Counted from the stretch's first letter, positions 1 through 11,800 are shown. The stretch: 64,000 nucleotides of DNA from Coxiellaceae bacterium UBA1530 (GCA_002323325.1 DCQA01000030.1:1-64000); one strand, 5' to 3'. Made by a program: numbers and translations. The notes: generated from the letters alone by a model not told the origin.

Positions 1-912
<912 letters not shown>

Positions 913-1004
913 AATGTTATCACTCCGGTTCAAAATCATTATTTACAATACTGACCTTATTGATCAGTGCAGTTCAACCCCTAATAAGTCGGTCGATATG
1001 TTGT

Positions 1005-1032
1005 ATATTGGGTTACTACTCTTAATTTCAAG
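1005..1032 (-). promoter_or_regulatory. Sigma-32 (heat-shock) type promoter of groESL
   Basis: On the minus strand this reads CTTGAAA, 13 bases, CCCAATAT. The RpoH consensus in gammaproteobacteria is CTTGAA with about 13-17 bases before CCCCATnT, so the -35 element matches fully and the -10 element is off by one or two positions. It lies about 93 bases upstream of the groES start codon and points the right way. No CIRCE (HrcA) inverted repeat was seen in the same interval. Confidence 0.75.
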
Positions 1033-1187
1033 TCTTTTGATTAAAATAATTTTCTCCCCCGAATCATTAGGTTAATAAAAGATCATAAAATAGGGTCAGC
1101 GTCGCTTTGCTGCTTCATTAAACGCTTCATTTAATCATGCGATCTGTTTACAATAGCGATAATTTTCATAATCCTAACGAGAGCCGT

Positions 1188-3869
1188 ATGAGCAATTCAT
1201 TTCAAACTAAAAAAAGTCTTTCTGTGCATGAAAAGACCATCCATTACTTCAGTCTTCCCACCTTAAAAGAACATGGCTTTAAAAATATCGATCAACTCCC
1301 CTTCTCTCTTAAGGTATTACTCGAAAATCAACTTCGTCATGAGGACGGAGGATCTGTAACCTCTGCTGAGATCCACGCTTTTGAAGACTGGGTTGATAAC
1401 AAACGCTCTGATCATGAAATTGCCTACTACCCAGCACGCGTTCTTATGCAAGATTTTACTGGCGTTCCAGCGGTTGTTGACCTCGCTGCTATGCGAAACG
1501 CTGTTAAGGCTCTTGATGGTGATGCCAACCTAATCAACCCGCTATGCCGAGTTGATCTCGTAATAGATCACTCTGTGCAAGTTGATTACTTCGGAACCAC
1601 CACCGCATTTAGTGACAATGTGGATGTAGAAATGCAACGTAATAAAGAGCGCTATGAATTCCTTAAGTGGGGCCAACAAGCCTTTGAAAATTCTAATATT
1701 GTACCTCCCGGTACTGGCATTTGCCATCAGGTCAATCTTGAATACCTCGCTAAGACAATATGGACACAAACACATGCTGGTGAACTCATGGCCTACCCGG
1801 ACACATTGGTAGGTACTGACAGTCACACCACCATGATCAACGGACTGGGTGTTCTGGGCTGGGGAGTTGGAGGCATCGAAGCAGAAGCTGCTATGTTAGG
1901 ACAACCTATTTCCATGCTCATTCCGGAGGTCATTGGCTTTCGCTTAACGGGTGAACTCAAACCAGGCGTCACTGCGACTGATTTGGTACTAAGAGTCGTT
2001 GAGGAACTACGACTAAAAGGCGTTGTTGGAAAATTTGTTGAGTTTTTTGGACCTGGACTGATCAAACTCCCCCTTGCAGACCGTGCCACCCTCGCCAATA
2101 TGGCCCCAGAATATGGAGCAACCTGTGGTTTCTTTCCCATTGACGAAGAAACTATTAAATACCTGAAACTGTCCAATCGCGACGCAGAACAGATAGCCAT
2201 AGTTGAAGCCTATGCAAAAGCTCAAGGCATGTGGTATGACCAAGACACACCTGATCCCGTCTTTACAGACACCATTGAACTTGATATGGCTGATGTAGAG
2301 CCAAGCTTAGCAGGGCCTAAACGTCCTCAAGACCGAGTTTCTCTTCAACATATGCCGGAGGCAGCAAAAGCAGTACTCAACAACCACGATAAACTAACAG
2401 AGGCTCAAAAAACATTTCCATCTGAAGATGACTTCTCCATGCATCATGGTGATATTGTGATTGCTGCAATCACGAGTTGCACCAACACATCTAATCCCAG
2501 CGTAATGCTGGCAGCAGGTCTTTTGGCTCAAAAAGCGATAGAGAAAGGCCTTACCGTAAAACCCTGGGTAAAAACCTCACTGGCCCCAGGATCTAAAGTG
2601 GTTACCAGCTACCTAGAGACAACGAATCTTTTAGTGCCTCTTCAAGAAATGGGGTTTGATTTGGTCGGCTATGGATGCACGACGTGCATCGGTAATTCTG
2701 GACCATTACCAGACGTGGTTTCCAATACCATTAAAGAAAACGATATTATCGCTTGTTCTGTGTTATCAGGTAATAGAAATTTCGAGGGCCGCATCCACCC
2801 ACTGGTACAAGCAAACTGGCTAGCATCACCTCCTCTGGTTGTTGCGTTCGCGATTGCTGGTAATATCAATATCGATCTCACAAAAGAACCTTTAGGAAAA
2901 ACAACTACAGGCGAACCTATCTTTCTTAAAGATATTTGGCCATCGCCTGAAGAAGTAAGCGATGCCGTTGCTCAAGTCAATCAGGCGATGTTTGCCTCGC
3001 AATACGCCAATGTCTTTGATGGAGAGCCTCAGTGGCAATCATTAGCGGTTACTGAAACACCAACCTATCAGTGGCAAGAAGATTCCACCTATATACGTCA
3101 CGCACCTTTCTTTGAGGGTATGACAGCAACACCACCCTCATGCTCCAACGTTGAAGATGCAAAAATTCTTGCATTACTCGGTGATAGTGTAACCACTGAT
3201 CATATTTCACCAGCCGGTGCTATTAAATCAGACAGTCCAGCAGGGCAGTACTTACAATCTAACGGCATACAAGCCAAAGACTTTAACTCTTATGGCTCTC
3301 GTCGTGGTAACCATGAAGTGATGATGCGTGGTACGTTTGCTAATATTCGAATTCGCAACGAGATGGTGCCGGGTATAGAGGGTGGCTTTACAAAACATGC
3401 CTCCTCAAAAGAGCCCTTGCCTATCTACGATGCAGCAATGCTTTATCAAAAGGAAAACACTCCCCTGGTTGTTATTGCAGGAAAAGAGTATGGCACAGGA
3501 TCCTCTCGTGATTGGGCAGCTAAAGGCACATTACTCTTGGGCGTTAAAGCGGTTATCGCGGAAAGTTTTGAACGCATTCATCGCTCCAATTTAATTGGCA
3601 TGGGCGTACTGCCACTTCAATTCACCGGTAGTGATTCACGTTTATCGCTGAAACTCGACGGTAGCGAAACGATATCAATTGACGGCATCGACAGTGAATC
3701 ATTTGGTCCTAAAATAGAGCTTAACGTAACCATCGTGCATCCCAAGAACGGCACACAGACTGTTTCCGTGTTGTCTCGTATTGATACAGAGAAAGAAGCT
3801 GACTACTATCGTCACGGTGGCATCTTGCAATACGTATTACGAAAAATGCTGAAAAGTTCGAGCTCTTAA
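1188..3869 (+). CDS. acnA: Aconitate hydratase A
   Basis: Converts citrate to isocitrate through cis-aconitate in the TCA cycle, using a [4Fe-4S] cluster. Of 893 residues (E. coli AcnA has 891). Cluster ligand cysteines are in ITSCTNTSNPS and GYGCTTCIGNSGP; the substrate-binding motifs DSHTTMINGLGVLGWGVGG, GDSVTTDHISPAG and the swivel-domain GKEYGTGSSRDWAAKG are all intact. The ATG at 1188 (MSNSFQTKKSL) matches family N-termini; an earlier in-frame ATG at 1137 would add 17 residues not typical of the family. Monocistronic, divergent from groESL and ended by a strong hairpin at 3884-3911. Confidence 0.96.
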   Translation: MSNSFQTKKSLSVHEKTIHYFSLPTLKEHGFKNIDQLPFSLKVLLENQLRHEDGGSVTSAEIHAFEDWVDNKRSDHEIAYYPARVLMQDFTGVPAVVDLAAMRNAVKALDGDANLINPLCRVDLVIDHSVQVDYFGTTTAFSDNVDVEMQRNKERYEFLKWGQQAFENSNIVPPGTGICHQVNLEYLAKTIWTQTHAGELMAYPDTLVGTDSHTTMINGLGVLGWGVGGIEAEAAMLGQPISMLIPEVIGFRLTGELKPGVTATDLVLRVVEELRLKGVVGKFVEFFGPGLIKLPLADRATLANMAPEYGATCGFFPIDEETIKYLKLSNRDAEQIAIVEAYAKAQGMWYDQDTPDPVFTDTIELDMADVEPSLAGPKRPQDRVSLQHMPEAAKAVLNNHDKLTEAQKTFPSEDDFSMHHGDIVIAAITSCTNTSNPSVMLAAGLLAQKAIEKGLTVKPWVKTSLAPGSKVVTSYLETTNLLVPLQEMGFDLVGYGCTTCIGNSGPLPDVVSNTIKENDIIACSVLSGNRNFEGRIHPLVQANWLASPPLVVAFAIAGNINIDLTKEPLGKTTTGEPIFLKDIWPSPEEVSDAVAQVNQAMFASQYANVFDGEPQWQSLAVTETPTYQWQEDSTYIRHAPFFEGMTATPPSCSNVEDAKILALLGDSVTTDHISPAGAIKSDSPAGQYLQSNGIQAKDFNSYGSRRGNHEVMMRGTFANIRIRNEMVPGIEGGFTKHASSKEPLPIYDAAMLYQKENTPLVVIAGKEYGTGSSRDWAAKGTLLLGVKAVIAESFERIHRSNLIGMGVLPLQFTGSDSRLSLKLDGSETISIDGIDSESFGPKIELNVTIVHPKNGTQTVSVLSRIDTEKEADYYRHGGILQYVLRKMLKSSSS

Positions 3870-3883
3870 TTGGTATCCTGTAT

Positions 3884-3911
3884 CACCGCAGTACTGAGAG
3901 TTACTGCGGTG
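3884..3911. terminator. Convergent hairpin between acnA and the lipocalin gene
   Basis: Perfect 10-bp inverted repeat CACCGCAGTA / TACTGCGGTG with an 8-base loop, placed 14 bases after the acnA stop and 8 bases after the stop of the converging lipocalin gene. No run of T follows on either strand, so it is either a weak bidirectional terminator or a 3' stabilising stem. Confidence 0.55.
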
Positions 3912-3919
3912 AACACTGA

Positions 3920-4456
3920 TCAATTAGCACATTGCTGGTCTGTAAGATGTAACTGGCCAATGTCATAACCTCGTTTTTTCGCGACCGAAAGAAGGTATTG
4001 GTAACGTTTTTGGGAAATCTGTTTATTACGCGATAAAAACCATAGATAACGACGATTAGGTGAGCCAACAATAGCCTCTTGATAATTCGATGACACATAT
4101 AAAATCCAATAGTCCGCTCGAAAAGGCCAAAAAAATTGCACTTTTAACTGACTCGAGCGACCACCTTTTGCCCGCCACGCTTTTGCTCGCGCGTCCTTTA
4201 ATTGACGCTGCTTACCCTTGTAACATTGATTCAATATACGCACAGTTTGTCCGTCGAGCAGATAATGAGCTTGAGAGCAGTGACAACCTCGCTGAAAAAA
4301 ATTCGGAAAAGCTGCAATTTCATACCAAGTTCCCATATATCGCTCTAAATCAACATTACGAGCAACTAAAGGCAATGAGGATGGGTAAGCAGTAGCTGAG
4401 AGGCACAGAGCAATCAAGCAAAGGTATAGGATTCTTTTTAGCCAATAAACAATCAT
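3920..4456 (-). CDS. blc: Lipocalin family protein (Blc-like), exported
   Basis: Small beta-barrel protein of the bacterial lipocalin family, thought to bind fatty acids or lysophospholipids at the envelope. The lipocalin signature YMGTWYEIAAFPNFFQRGC follows the signal sequence, and the second conserved block VGSPNRRYLWFLSRNKQI is present near residue 130. The N-terminus has a hydrophobic export segment (LKRILYLCLIALCLSATAYP). E. coli Blc is a lipoprotein, but no clean lipobox is visible here, so it may be a soluble periplasmic form. The start at 4456 is preceded by AAGGTGG; the 28-codon upstream extension has no such support. It lies 19 bases downstream of the CBS gene on the same strand and is probably cotranscribed. 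Confidence 0.85.
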   Translation of the reverse strand: MIVYWLKRILYLCLIALCLSATAYPSSLPLVARNVDLERYMGTWYEIAAFPNFFQRGCHCSQAHYLLDGQTVRILNQCYKGKQRQLKDARAKAWRAKGGRSSQLKVQFFWPFRADYWILYVSSNYQEAIVGSPNRRYLWFLSRNKQISQKRYQYLLSVAKKRGYDIGQLHLTDQQCAN

Positions 4457-4475
4457 AGCCACCTTGACAAAAACA

Positions 4476-4943
4476 CTAGTGATTCGGCGTTGCAAATGAA
4501 ATAGGTCTTCCACCACTGATGTAATCAACAAGATGGTCAATATCGTCTTGCTGAGCCTCTAGAATATGGTTATTAAGATCGCCTATTGATACAAGACCAT
4601 AAACGACACTGTCCTCAATCACTGGCAGATGACGAACTCGCTCATCGTTGATAATTTTCATGGCACAACTCACCATTGTGTCGCGGCGAACTGTCGGAAA
4701 TTTTTTACTCATGATCTCAGACACAGGCGTCGAAACTAAGTCCATATTTCGAACAACTGCAATTCGTGCAATGTCTCTCTCGTATAAAATACCGACTAGA
4801 TGATGCTCATCATCCAAGATTAACAGCGATCCAACACCGGCCTGCTGAAGCATTAGTGCACAGTCATGGATCGGCACGGATTTCTCGACCGAAAATACTC
4901 GGGTACCCTTCTTTTCTAATAACTTACCTACTGTAATATCCAT
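4476..4943 (-). CDS. Two-CBS-domain protein
   Basis: Cytosolic protein of 155 residues made of two CBS domains and little else. Domain 1 spans roughly residues 12-65 (HDCALMLQQAGVGSLLILDDEHHLVGILYERDIAR) and domain 2 roughly 75-130 (CAMKIINDERVRHLPVIEDSVVYGLVSIGDL). Stand-alone CBS pairs usually bind adenine nucleotides and act as sensors; no partner domain tells which process is controlled here. GGAG lies about 10 bases upstream of the ATG. The short tail SGGRPISFATPNH has no recognised role. Confidence 0.9.
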   Translation of the reverse strand: MDITVGKLLEKKGTRVFSVEKSVPIHDCALMLQQAGVGSLLILDDEHHLVGILYERDIARIAVVRNMDLVSTPVSEIMSKKFPTVRRDTMVSCAMKIINDERVRHLPVIEDSVVYGLVSIGDLNNHILEAQQDDIDHLVDYISGGRPISFATPNH

Positions 4944-5317
4944 TTTCTAAACTCCATTTTTGACAGTTTCTTGCGAATATCATCTCGATGATCTAGCGAT
5001 CATAGTAAAACAAAACCATTCTTAGGATCAATGTAACGCACTGATACAATCATCGCAAAAAGTCATAAATTCATGCTAAATGCGCCCAATTGCTCCTAAA
5101 AAACGCCAAATAACAATAAATCCAAAAAATTGGCTAGACATACCAAACAAAATCAGGCAAACTTTTTTCTTCTTAAGAAAGGCATGATATTAGCCATGCA
5201 ACAAGGGAGATAGCATAGCAGCCATGAAGAGCTAGTCATCGTAACAGTCTTACCTCTACATATCCAGCTAATAACATCCCCCCCAAACACCAACATACTG
5301 ATTTAAACAGGGAAACC
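4944..5317. other. 374-base intergenic region before accB
   Basis: Divergent spacer between the CBS gene and accBC. It is AT-rich and holds no convincing ORF. A candidate extended -10 (TG, A, TATTAG) sits near 5185-5195 on the plus strand after a T-rich stretch, but no matching -35 was found. aroQ, which precedes accB in many gammaproteobacteria, is absent. Confidence 0.4.
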
Positions 5318-5791
5318 ATGGACACACGACGCATTAAAAAACTCATCGAACTTGTCAAAGAAACCGGCATTGGCGAACTAGAAGTCAAATCAGGGGATGA
5401 TTCCGTACGAATCAGCTGCCAAAGTAGCGCCCCGATATCACCGATCTCGACATCACCAGTCACAGCACCAATCATGGCAACACCTAGCGCGCCAGCTCCT
5501 GAAATCAAAACCACAGCAGCCACAGTAACACCACCCGAAGCAATGGACGGCTATACACAAAAATCACCCATGGTAGGCACTGCATATCTATCAGCCACTC
5601 CTGGATCCGCACCTTTCATTACCCTTGGTCAGCACGTGGAAGCAGGCGATACACTGTGCATCATTGAGGCTATGAAAATGTTTAACAAAATCGAAGCTGA
5701 TAAAGCTGGTGTTGTTAGTGCGCGCCTCATAGAGAACGAGAGCCCCGTTGAGTTTGACCAACCTCTTTTCATCATTGACACCAACGAGTAA
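5318..5791 (+). CDS. accB: Biotin carboxyl carrier protein of acetyl-CoA carboxylase
   Basis: Carries the biotin that shuttles CO2 between AccC and the carboxyltransferase in the first step of fatty-acid synthesis. 157 residues: N-terminal dimer-forming segment ([18 protein letters not shown]), an Ala/Pro/Thr-rich linker at about 40-75, and a biotinyl domain with the biotinylation motif [12 protein letters not shown] (Lys in AMKM) near residue 122. RBS is AGGG at 5 bases. It is followed 5 bases later by accC, forming the accB-accC-prmA operon. Confidence 0.96.
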   Translation: MDTRRIKKLIELVKETGIGELEVKSGDDSVRISCQSSAPISPISTSPVTAPIMATPSAPAPEIKTTAATVTPPEAMDGYTQKSPMVGTAYLSATPGSAPFITLGQHVEAGDTLCIIEAMKMFNKIEADKAGVVSARLIENESPVEFDQPLFIIDTNE

Positions 5792-5796
5792 CACGT

Positions 5797-7140
5797 ATGT
5801 TTAAAAAAGTCTTAATTGCAAACCGCGGTGAAATTGCACTAAGAGTTCTTCGAGCCTGTAAGGAACTAGGCATCAAAACGGTTGCCATCTATTCCAAGCC
5901 TGATGAAGAATTGATGCATGTGCGCTTAGCTGACGAAGCCGTCTGCATTGGCCCTGCCAGTGCTAGTCTCAGTTATCTCGATATTCCATCAGTGATCAGC
6001 GCAGCTGAAATCACTGACGCTGACGGCATCCACCCAGGATACGGTTTTTTAGCTGAGAATGCTGATTTTGCCGAACAAGTTGAAGAAAGCGGTTTTACTT
6101 TTATTGGCCCAAGTGCCGACACTATTCGCAATATGGGTAATAAAGTTTCTGCCATCACAGCCATGAAAAAAGCCGGCGTGCCCTGCATACCAGGATCTGA
6201 TGGCGCATTGGGCAACGACGAGGCAACCAACCTGAAACTCGCAGATAAAATTGGTCTCCCGGTGATTATTAAAGCTTCGGGTGGTGGTGGTGGTCGCGGC
6301 ATGCGTGTTGTCCATGAGCAATCTGAACTTCTCAACTCCATTGCGATGACAAAAACCGAAGCGCAAGCGGCTTTCAATAATAACGAAGTGTATATGGAGA
6401 AGTTTCTTCAAACACCTCGCCACATTGAAATTCAAGTACTGGCCGACGGCAAACATGCCATTCACCTCGGCGAGCGCGACTGTTCTATGCAACGCCGTCA
6501 TCAAAAGGTTCTTGAAGAGTCGCCAGCACCGGGCATTACAGCTGAAGAGCGCGCCGCTATTGGTGAGACTTGTGTGAACGCCTGTATAGCCATGCAATAC
6601 AAAGGGGCGGGGACATTCGAATTTTTATACGAAAATGGTGGGTTTTATTTCATCGAGATGAACACACGCATCCAGGTCGAACACCCTGTCACAGAAATGG
6701 TCACCGGTATCGACATCATTAAGGAACAAATTAGCATTGCAGCGGGTAACCCCCTATCAATCAAACAATCAGATATTACATTCAAAGGTCACGCGATTGA
6801 GTGTCGCATTAATGCTGAAGATGCAAAAACTTTTATGCCATGTCCCGGTAAAATTGATCTCTATCACCCACCCGGTGGTTTAGGTGTGCGTATTGATTCA
6901 CACCTTTACTCAGGCTACAGCGTTCCACCTTATTACGATTCGATGATAGCCAAGCTGATCACTTACGGTGAAGATCGCGAGACTGCCATTAAGCGCATGA
7001 ATAATGCACTGCAAGAGCTAGTCATTGAAGGCATCAAAACCAATGCTGCACTGCAAGACGATATCATTAACGATCCAGCTTTCCAGTCAGGTGGTCAAAA
7101 CATCCATTATTTAGAAAAAAAATTAGGGCTCATGGATTAA
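5797..7140 (+). CDS. accC: Biotin carboxylase subunit of acetyl-CoA carboxylase
   Basis: ATP-grasp enzyme that carboxylates the biotin on AccB. 447 residues, the normal length. Seen: N-terminal [21 protein letters not shown], the glycine-rich ATP lid [14 protein letters not shown], and the catalytic block [20 protein letters not shown] followed by [13 protein letters not shown]. The stop codon TAA shares its last base with the prmA ATG, so translation of the two is likely coupled. Confidence 0.97.
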   Translation: MFKKVLIANRGEIALRVLRACKELGIKTVAIYSKPDEELMHVRLADEAVCIGPASASLSYLDIPSVISAAEITDADGIHPGYGFLAENADFAEQVEESGFTFIGPSADTIRNMGNKVSAITAMKKAGVPCIPGSDGALGNDEATNLKLADKIGLPVIIKASGGGGGRGMRVVHEQSELLNSIAMTKTEAQAAFNNNEVYMEKFLQTPRHIEIQVLADGKHAIHLGERDCSMQRRHQKVLEESPAPGITAEERAAIGETCVNACIAMQYKGAGTFEFLYENGGFYFIEMNTRIQVEHPVTEMVTGIDIIKEQISIAAGNPLSIKQSDITFKGHAIECRINAEDAKTFMPCPGKIDLYHPPGGLGVRIDSHLYSGYSVPPYYDSMIAKLITYGEDRETAIKRMNNALQELVIEGIKTNAALQDDIINDPAFQSGGQNIHYLEKKLGLMD

Positions 7141-8042
7141 TGAGCGAACCAACTACGCCACTGCGTCAACTGCAACTCATTATTCAGCAACAGCACGTCA
7201 ATGCAGCTGAGGAAATGCTTATGGCTGCAGGCGCCTTATCTGTGACGATAGATACAGACAGCCAAGAAGAGATTTTTCAGCTCTCACCAGAGCAACAACC
7301 GCTATGGCAGCAGGTCAGAATGACCGCACTGTACCAGCCAGGAAAGTTTAATACCGACGTTATCACCATCATCGAACAGAGTCTGCAACTGCCCTATGCA
7401 CTCAAACACGACACACAAACGCTGATTGATAAAGACTGGGTGAGTGAGTCACAAAAACATTTTCCTCTTCAAACCTATCGTAATGCACTGCACATCTGCC
7501 CAACTTGGCAACAATGTCCCGAGCATGGCGCCGTGGTAATGCTTGAACCCGGGCTAGCCTTTGGTACTGGCACACACCCCACCACGCAATTGTGCTTGAC
7601 CTGGCTTGCTGACCATCCCCCACAACATCAGTCAGTGATTGACTACGGTTGTGGCTCTGGCATTCTTGCCTTAGCAGCTTTAGCACTCGGTGCCACCAAC
7701 GTCTGGGCAACCGATCACGATCAACAAGCCCTGCAATCGACTCGTAACAACTTGCTACTCAACCCGGATTTAGAATCAGAACAAGTTCACGTCTGTGCAC
7801 CAGAAGATCTAGCTAGTACGACAGCACCACTCGTTATAGCTAACATTCTCGCTAACCCACTCGTCAGCTTACAACCTCGACTCACTTCACTGGTTGCCAA
7901 AGACGGCCAATTATTACTCTCAGGCATCTTAGACAGCGAAGTAGAGAAAATCACACAAGCCTATCAACCGCACTTCAAACTAATCAATATCAATCAACAA
8001 GCCGAATGGGTTTGCATGCACTTTAAAAAACAAAATTCTTAG
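7140..8042 (+). CDS. prmA: Ribosomal protein L11 methyltransferase
   Basis: SAM-dependent methyltransferase that trimethylates ribosomal protein L11. 300 residues: an N-terminal substrate-recognition domain, then a Rossmann methyltransferase domain with the family block EPGLAFGTGTHPTTQLCL, the SAM-binding VIDYGCGSGILALAALALGA, and the NPL motif in IANILANPLVSL. Overlaps accC by one base; the accBC-prmA order is common in gammaproteobacteria. Confidence 0.96.
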   Translation: MSEPTTPLRQLQLIIQQQHVNAAEEMLMAAGALSVTIDTDSQEEIFQLSPEQQPLWQQVRMTALYQPGKFNTDVITIIEQSLQLPYALKHDTQTLIDKDWVSESQKHFPLQTYRNALHICPTWQQCPEHGAVVMLEPGLAFGTGTHPTTQLCLTWLADHPPQHQSVIDYGCGSGILALAALALGATNVWATDHDQQALQSTRNNLLLNPDLESEQVHVCAPEDLASTTAPLVIANILANPLVSLQPRLTSLVAKDGQLLLSGILDSEVEKITQAYQPHFKLININQQAEWVCMHFKKQNS

Positions 8043-8459
8043 CTTTCTTTAAAATAATTAGAAAAATAAAACACATCAGTAATTATTTTAGGTATTACTA
8101 TCTCAGTGCAGTCTTTCCTATCAATCACCCATACCTGTTTTTGGTCTATAAATGATATGGAAAAAAATAGGATATTTTTATGAATATTGAGAACATTGAG
8201 GCAATTGTTGGTGATGTACAAAAAGTCACTCCATACCTCACAAGTAATGCTAGATGCTCTGAACATGGCCATATATGGACATATACAAACTAAAAATATG
8301 TGCCATCTCACACCTATTAGTATCCACTTCTTCGTATTTAATGGATTTGAAGTGACAAGGTGTAGCTATAACTTTCGTTTTCATAAATACACAAAGGGAC
8401 ATCCTAGGTTTTTCAAAAAAAATTCAACTATAATTTCAGAAGAAAATGGTGAATTACTC
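8043..8459. other. 417-base AT-rich spacer before the cysteine-rich gene
   Basis: Holds one possible short ORF (8180-8293) and, on the plus strand, a perfect TATAAT at 8429-8434, only 26 bases before the cysteine-rich gene's ATG and with no clear -35. Reading frames through this stretch are open upstream of the cysteine-rich gene, but the residues look non-coding and lack a signal. Confidence 0.4.
8180..8293 (+). CDS. Possible 37-residue small protein
   Basis: ATG preceded by AGGA at 8 bases, encoding MNIENIEAIVGDVQKVTPYL plus 17 more residues up to TAA. No hydrophobic segment, no recognised family. It may be a genuine small protein, a gene remnant, or chance; the good RBS spacing is the only support. 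Confidence 0.25.
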   Translation: MNIENIEAIVGDVQKVTPYLTSNARCSEHGHIWTYTN

Positions 8460-8840
8460 ATGATGAAAATATTTGTAGCAACGGTTTTAATATTTACTAT
8501 TAGCATAGCGATCAGCCAAAGTGAGCCGAATCCCTGTGGCGAACCTGGTAACCAATGTAATTCTGCATGTATTTCTGAAAATAACACTGACCCGAAAAAT
8601 TCTGACAAAAAGGGCTACTGTGGAACATCGCTGACTAGCGCATCCACCGCAACCACAGGATGCCTGTGTCCAAACGGTGAGAAAGCCGATGATAAAGCAA
8701 TTAATACCATCTGCATTGAGGCAGTAGAGCAATGTCGTATGGCTTGCGGCAATGACAAGGACAAAGACGATCAAGCCGACTGCGCCAGTCCTAGCAGCTC
8801 TGAGACTGACTCACAATGTGTTTGTTCGGGGGGCTATTAA
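8460..8840 (+). CDS. Small secreted protein with two six-cysteine modules
   Basis: I recognise no family. From the double ATG at 8460 the product is 126 residues: a signal peptide (MMKIFVATVLIFTISIAISQ), then a mature part rich in Cys, Asp, Ser, Lys and Gly. It contains 12 cysteines in two matching modules: C26-x6-C33-x3-C37-x16-C54-x13-C68-x-C70 and C85-x6-C92-x3-C96-x11-C108-x11-C120-x-C122. This spacing suggests an internal duplication and three disulfides per module, formed in the periplasm or outside the cell. GGTGA lies 7 bases before the ATG. An upstream in-frame start at 8187 would bury the signal peptide and is unlikely. It converges on the Aas-type gene with a 9-base gap. Role unknown; an exported toxin-like, inhibitor-like or host-directed protein is possible. 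Confidence 0.75.
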   Translation: MMKIFVATVLIFTISIAISQSEPNPCGEPGNQCNSACISENNTDPKNSDKKGYCGTSLTSASTATTGCLCPNGEKADDKAINTICIEAVEQCRMACGNDKDKDDQADCASPSSSETDSQCVCSGGY

Positions 8841-8849
8841 CCCGCCAGA

Positions 8850-11800
8850 CTACTCACCACCGAATAATTCCAGGGCTTCACTTTTTGCTGACACATAGTC
8901 TTTCTTACCACTGGCTAGTTTAGGTAACTCGTCCATACATTGATAAAAGGAAGGTATCATCAATTTTTCGATCGCTGAAGCATTCACTGACCGTCGTAAA
9001 TCATCTTCATTAATACCTGCTGAATACAACAATGCAATCCGCTCACCTTTTTTACTGTCACGAATGGCAATCGCCATAGCATCGCTGTCTGTTTCATTGA
9101 TCAGCTTAATGATCTCTTGCTCGACCACTGACAGACTGACCATCTCGCCACCTATTTTGGCAAAGCGCGAATAACGATCAACAATGTACAAATACCCCTC
9201 GTCGTCTAAATAACCTTTATCACCTGTCAAATACCAAGTGGTCAGCTCATCGGTCATTAAGACTTGATGAGTTTTTTCAGGATCGTTCAAATAGCCCTTC
9301 ATCACTTGAGGCCCACCAATCGCAATCATTCCCGACTGCCCTAATGGCAACTCATCTAGCGAATCTGGATCGACAATACGAAAAGCAGATCCAGGTAATG
9401 GCAAGCCAACTGACCCGACTTTATTTGAGACGTGCACATGCCAATCTGCTTGATTAATGGTATCCGGAAGATTACAACTAGCAACAGGAGCAACCTCAGT
9501 CGTACCATAACCTTCCATAATATCCAGGAAAAACTTATCTTTAAAAGCCTGGCGTACTTGCGGAGAGAGTTTTTCTGCACCTGCGATTGCCATACGTAAA
9601 CTTTTAAACATCAAACTATGCAACTTCTTAGCACGAATATATAAACCAAAGAAAGTCGAGCTACCAAATAATATCGTGGCTTTGTAACGATGCACCATAT
9701 GCCCAACCACAACACTATCCGTTGGATCTGGATGACAAACGAACGTAGCACCTTCAATCAATGGTAAGAATGCTGTAACAGTCAATCCAAAACAATGAAA
9801 CAAAGGTAGAATGCACATAAAGGTATCGGTTTCTTCGATATTAAAGATACTCGCTACCTGCTTAATATTCCCTAATAAATTGTAATGGGATAACTCAACA
9901 CCTTTGGGCTTACCCTCACTACCACTACTAAACATGATCGCAGCGGTGGTGTGACTTGGGACTGATCGGATAAAACAAAGAGATAAAATACTCGCGGGTA
10001 ATAACTTCACCATGATTAAGTATCTTAACGCTAATGCCTTTGAGTTTTCTTGTTTGATATTTTCGAGATATAGTACCTCAATTCCAGAGAATAATTCTGC
10101 TAAATCAATACCGCGCGAGGTCAGTTTTTTAAGAAATAAACGTGAAGTAACAACACTCTTTATACCAGCTGATTCAACCGCACTACGCATAGCCTTGATG
10201 CCTGCTGTATAGTTCAAATTAACGACCGTTTTCCCTAAGCCCAAGACCGCCATATTCGCAATAGCACCTCCAGCACTGGTTGGTAATATCAAGCCGATAT
10301 TTTGCTGACTCTTTAAAGGAGAGCGTAATCGCTTCATCACCAACAAAACAGCCACAATGAATTTATGATGGGATAACTGAATCCCAGTAGAATCGGCGAC
10401 TGATAGCTCATTCGCCATTTTTTTAGCCGTTCGGATCCAATTCTTAGGAATACAACCCAGCGAGTGGCCAAAAGCTTTCCATGATAAAATTGACAACTCA
10501 AACACCCGCTTTTTAATTTCAGGTGCAGTTACGGTCATGGCTTCAGGATCACCAAAACGCACACTCACCCGGCGCGTTTTGATTTTATTAATCGTCCTGT
10601 AGCGTTGCGTTGCTCGGGATGCAGCGGTCCCCCATAACCCGCGTAAATAAAATGGTAATATGGTCACAGACTCTTTGCGCTCAGCCAACACTGCCTCAAA
10701 GTCTGAATGAAAGGTACCTATCTGACCATTAGGACTCAGGTATCCTTCTGGAAAGATAGCCACCACTTCACCTTCATCCAACGCAAGGTTGATACGATTT
10801 ATCGAATCTCTATCGATATCCTTACCAACAACAATAATTTTAAATGCTTGCAACATCATGCGAACATACCATTTTTCATAAACGTCATGACTCATGGCAA
10901 AACGTACAGGTCGTGGGCTTGCAATTTGAATGATAGCCCAATCAAGAAAACTGGTGTGATTACCTAGCAATAAAACTGGGCCGCTTGATGGGATGTTTTC
11001 CAACCCATAAACATCAATTGAAAAGAATCGAGATGCAACAAAGTACATGACAAAGCGCACTAACCCCTGAGGCACCCAGTACAAGGCTAATATAGCAACC
11101 GTTAGAGCGATCACGAAAATAAAGTGCAACAAGTACACTGGACTCACGCCACCTTCCATGGCTAGTACCACCAAACTGACTGCTACTAGAATGGCTAAAT
11201 ATTGAATACCACCAATCGCGCCTATTACACGACCTAGTTGTTTAGTATGGGCACTAAACTGTACTAGTGCATTTACCGGTACCAATAGCATGCCGCCAAA
11301 AAAACCATAAATGAAAAATGACAGATGTATGACCCAAGCAGACTCCAACGTAGGGAATAAAAGCAAACTGAACGTTAAACCAAGTGCTGCAAGCATTACA
11401 TAACCTGACTCGATGAATAGTTTTGATAGTTTTCCTGCGTACAACGCTCCAACAACCACCCCCAACATGGCATCAGCAAGGAGCTCATAGGATCCAAAAG
11501 GTGATGCCATTACAGCTTGACTGTGAATGAATGCTGGAAAAGAAAGGAAGAGCACCGCACTGGTTGACCAAAAACTGGCGGCTCCTGTCAAACAAGCCAA
11601 AACGACGGGTTGTTTAAACATGGAATTGAAACCAGATCGTAACGATTGTTCTGATAGTTTTTCGTGAAACTGTGAAAACCGTAACGGGCCTAAGCTATCA
11701 ACTGCTGGAAGACGGCAAGCAAAAAACCACTGTATGAATGCTACAATCACTAAAAGAGTAGTTGCTGGAGATGTTAGTTGAATCAAGGCAGCACCTGGAT

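Noticed and set aside
1823..2200. Open frame on the minus strand inside acnA
   Set aside because: Antisense to a strongly conserved gene, no ribosome binding site and no recognisable protein.
4090..4395. Open frame on the plus strand opposite the lipocalin gene
   Set aside because: Entirely within the blc coding region; the blc frame has clear family motifs.
8187..8459. Extended N-terminus of the cysteine-rich protein
   Set aside because: It would place the signal peptide internally; the ATG at 8460 has a better ribosome binding site and a normal signal peptide.
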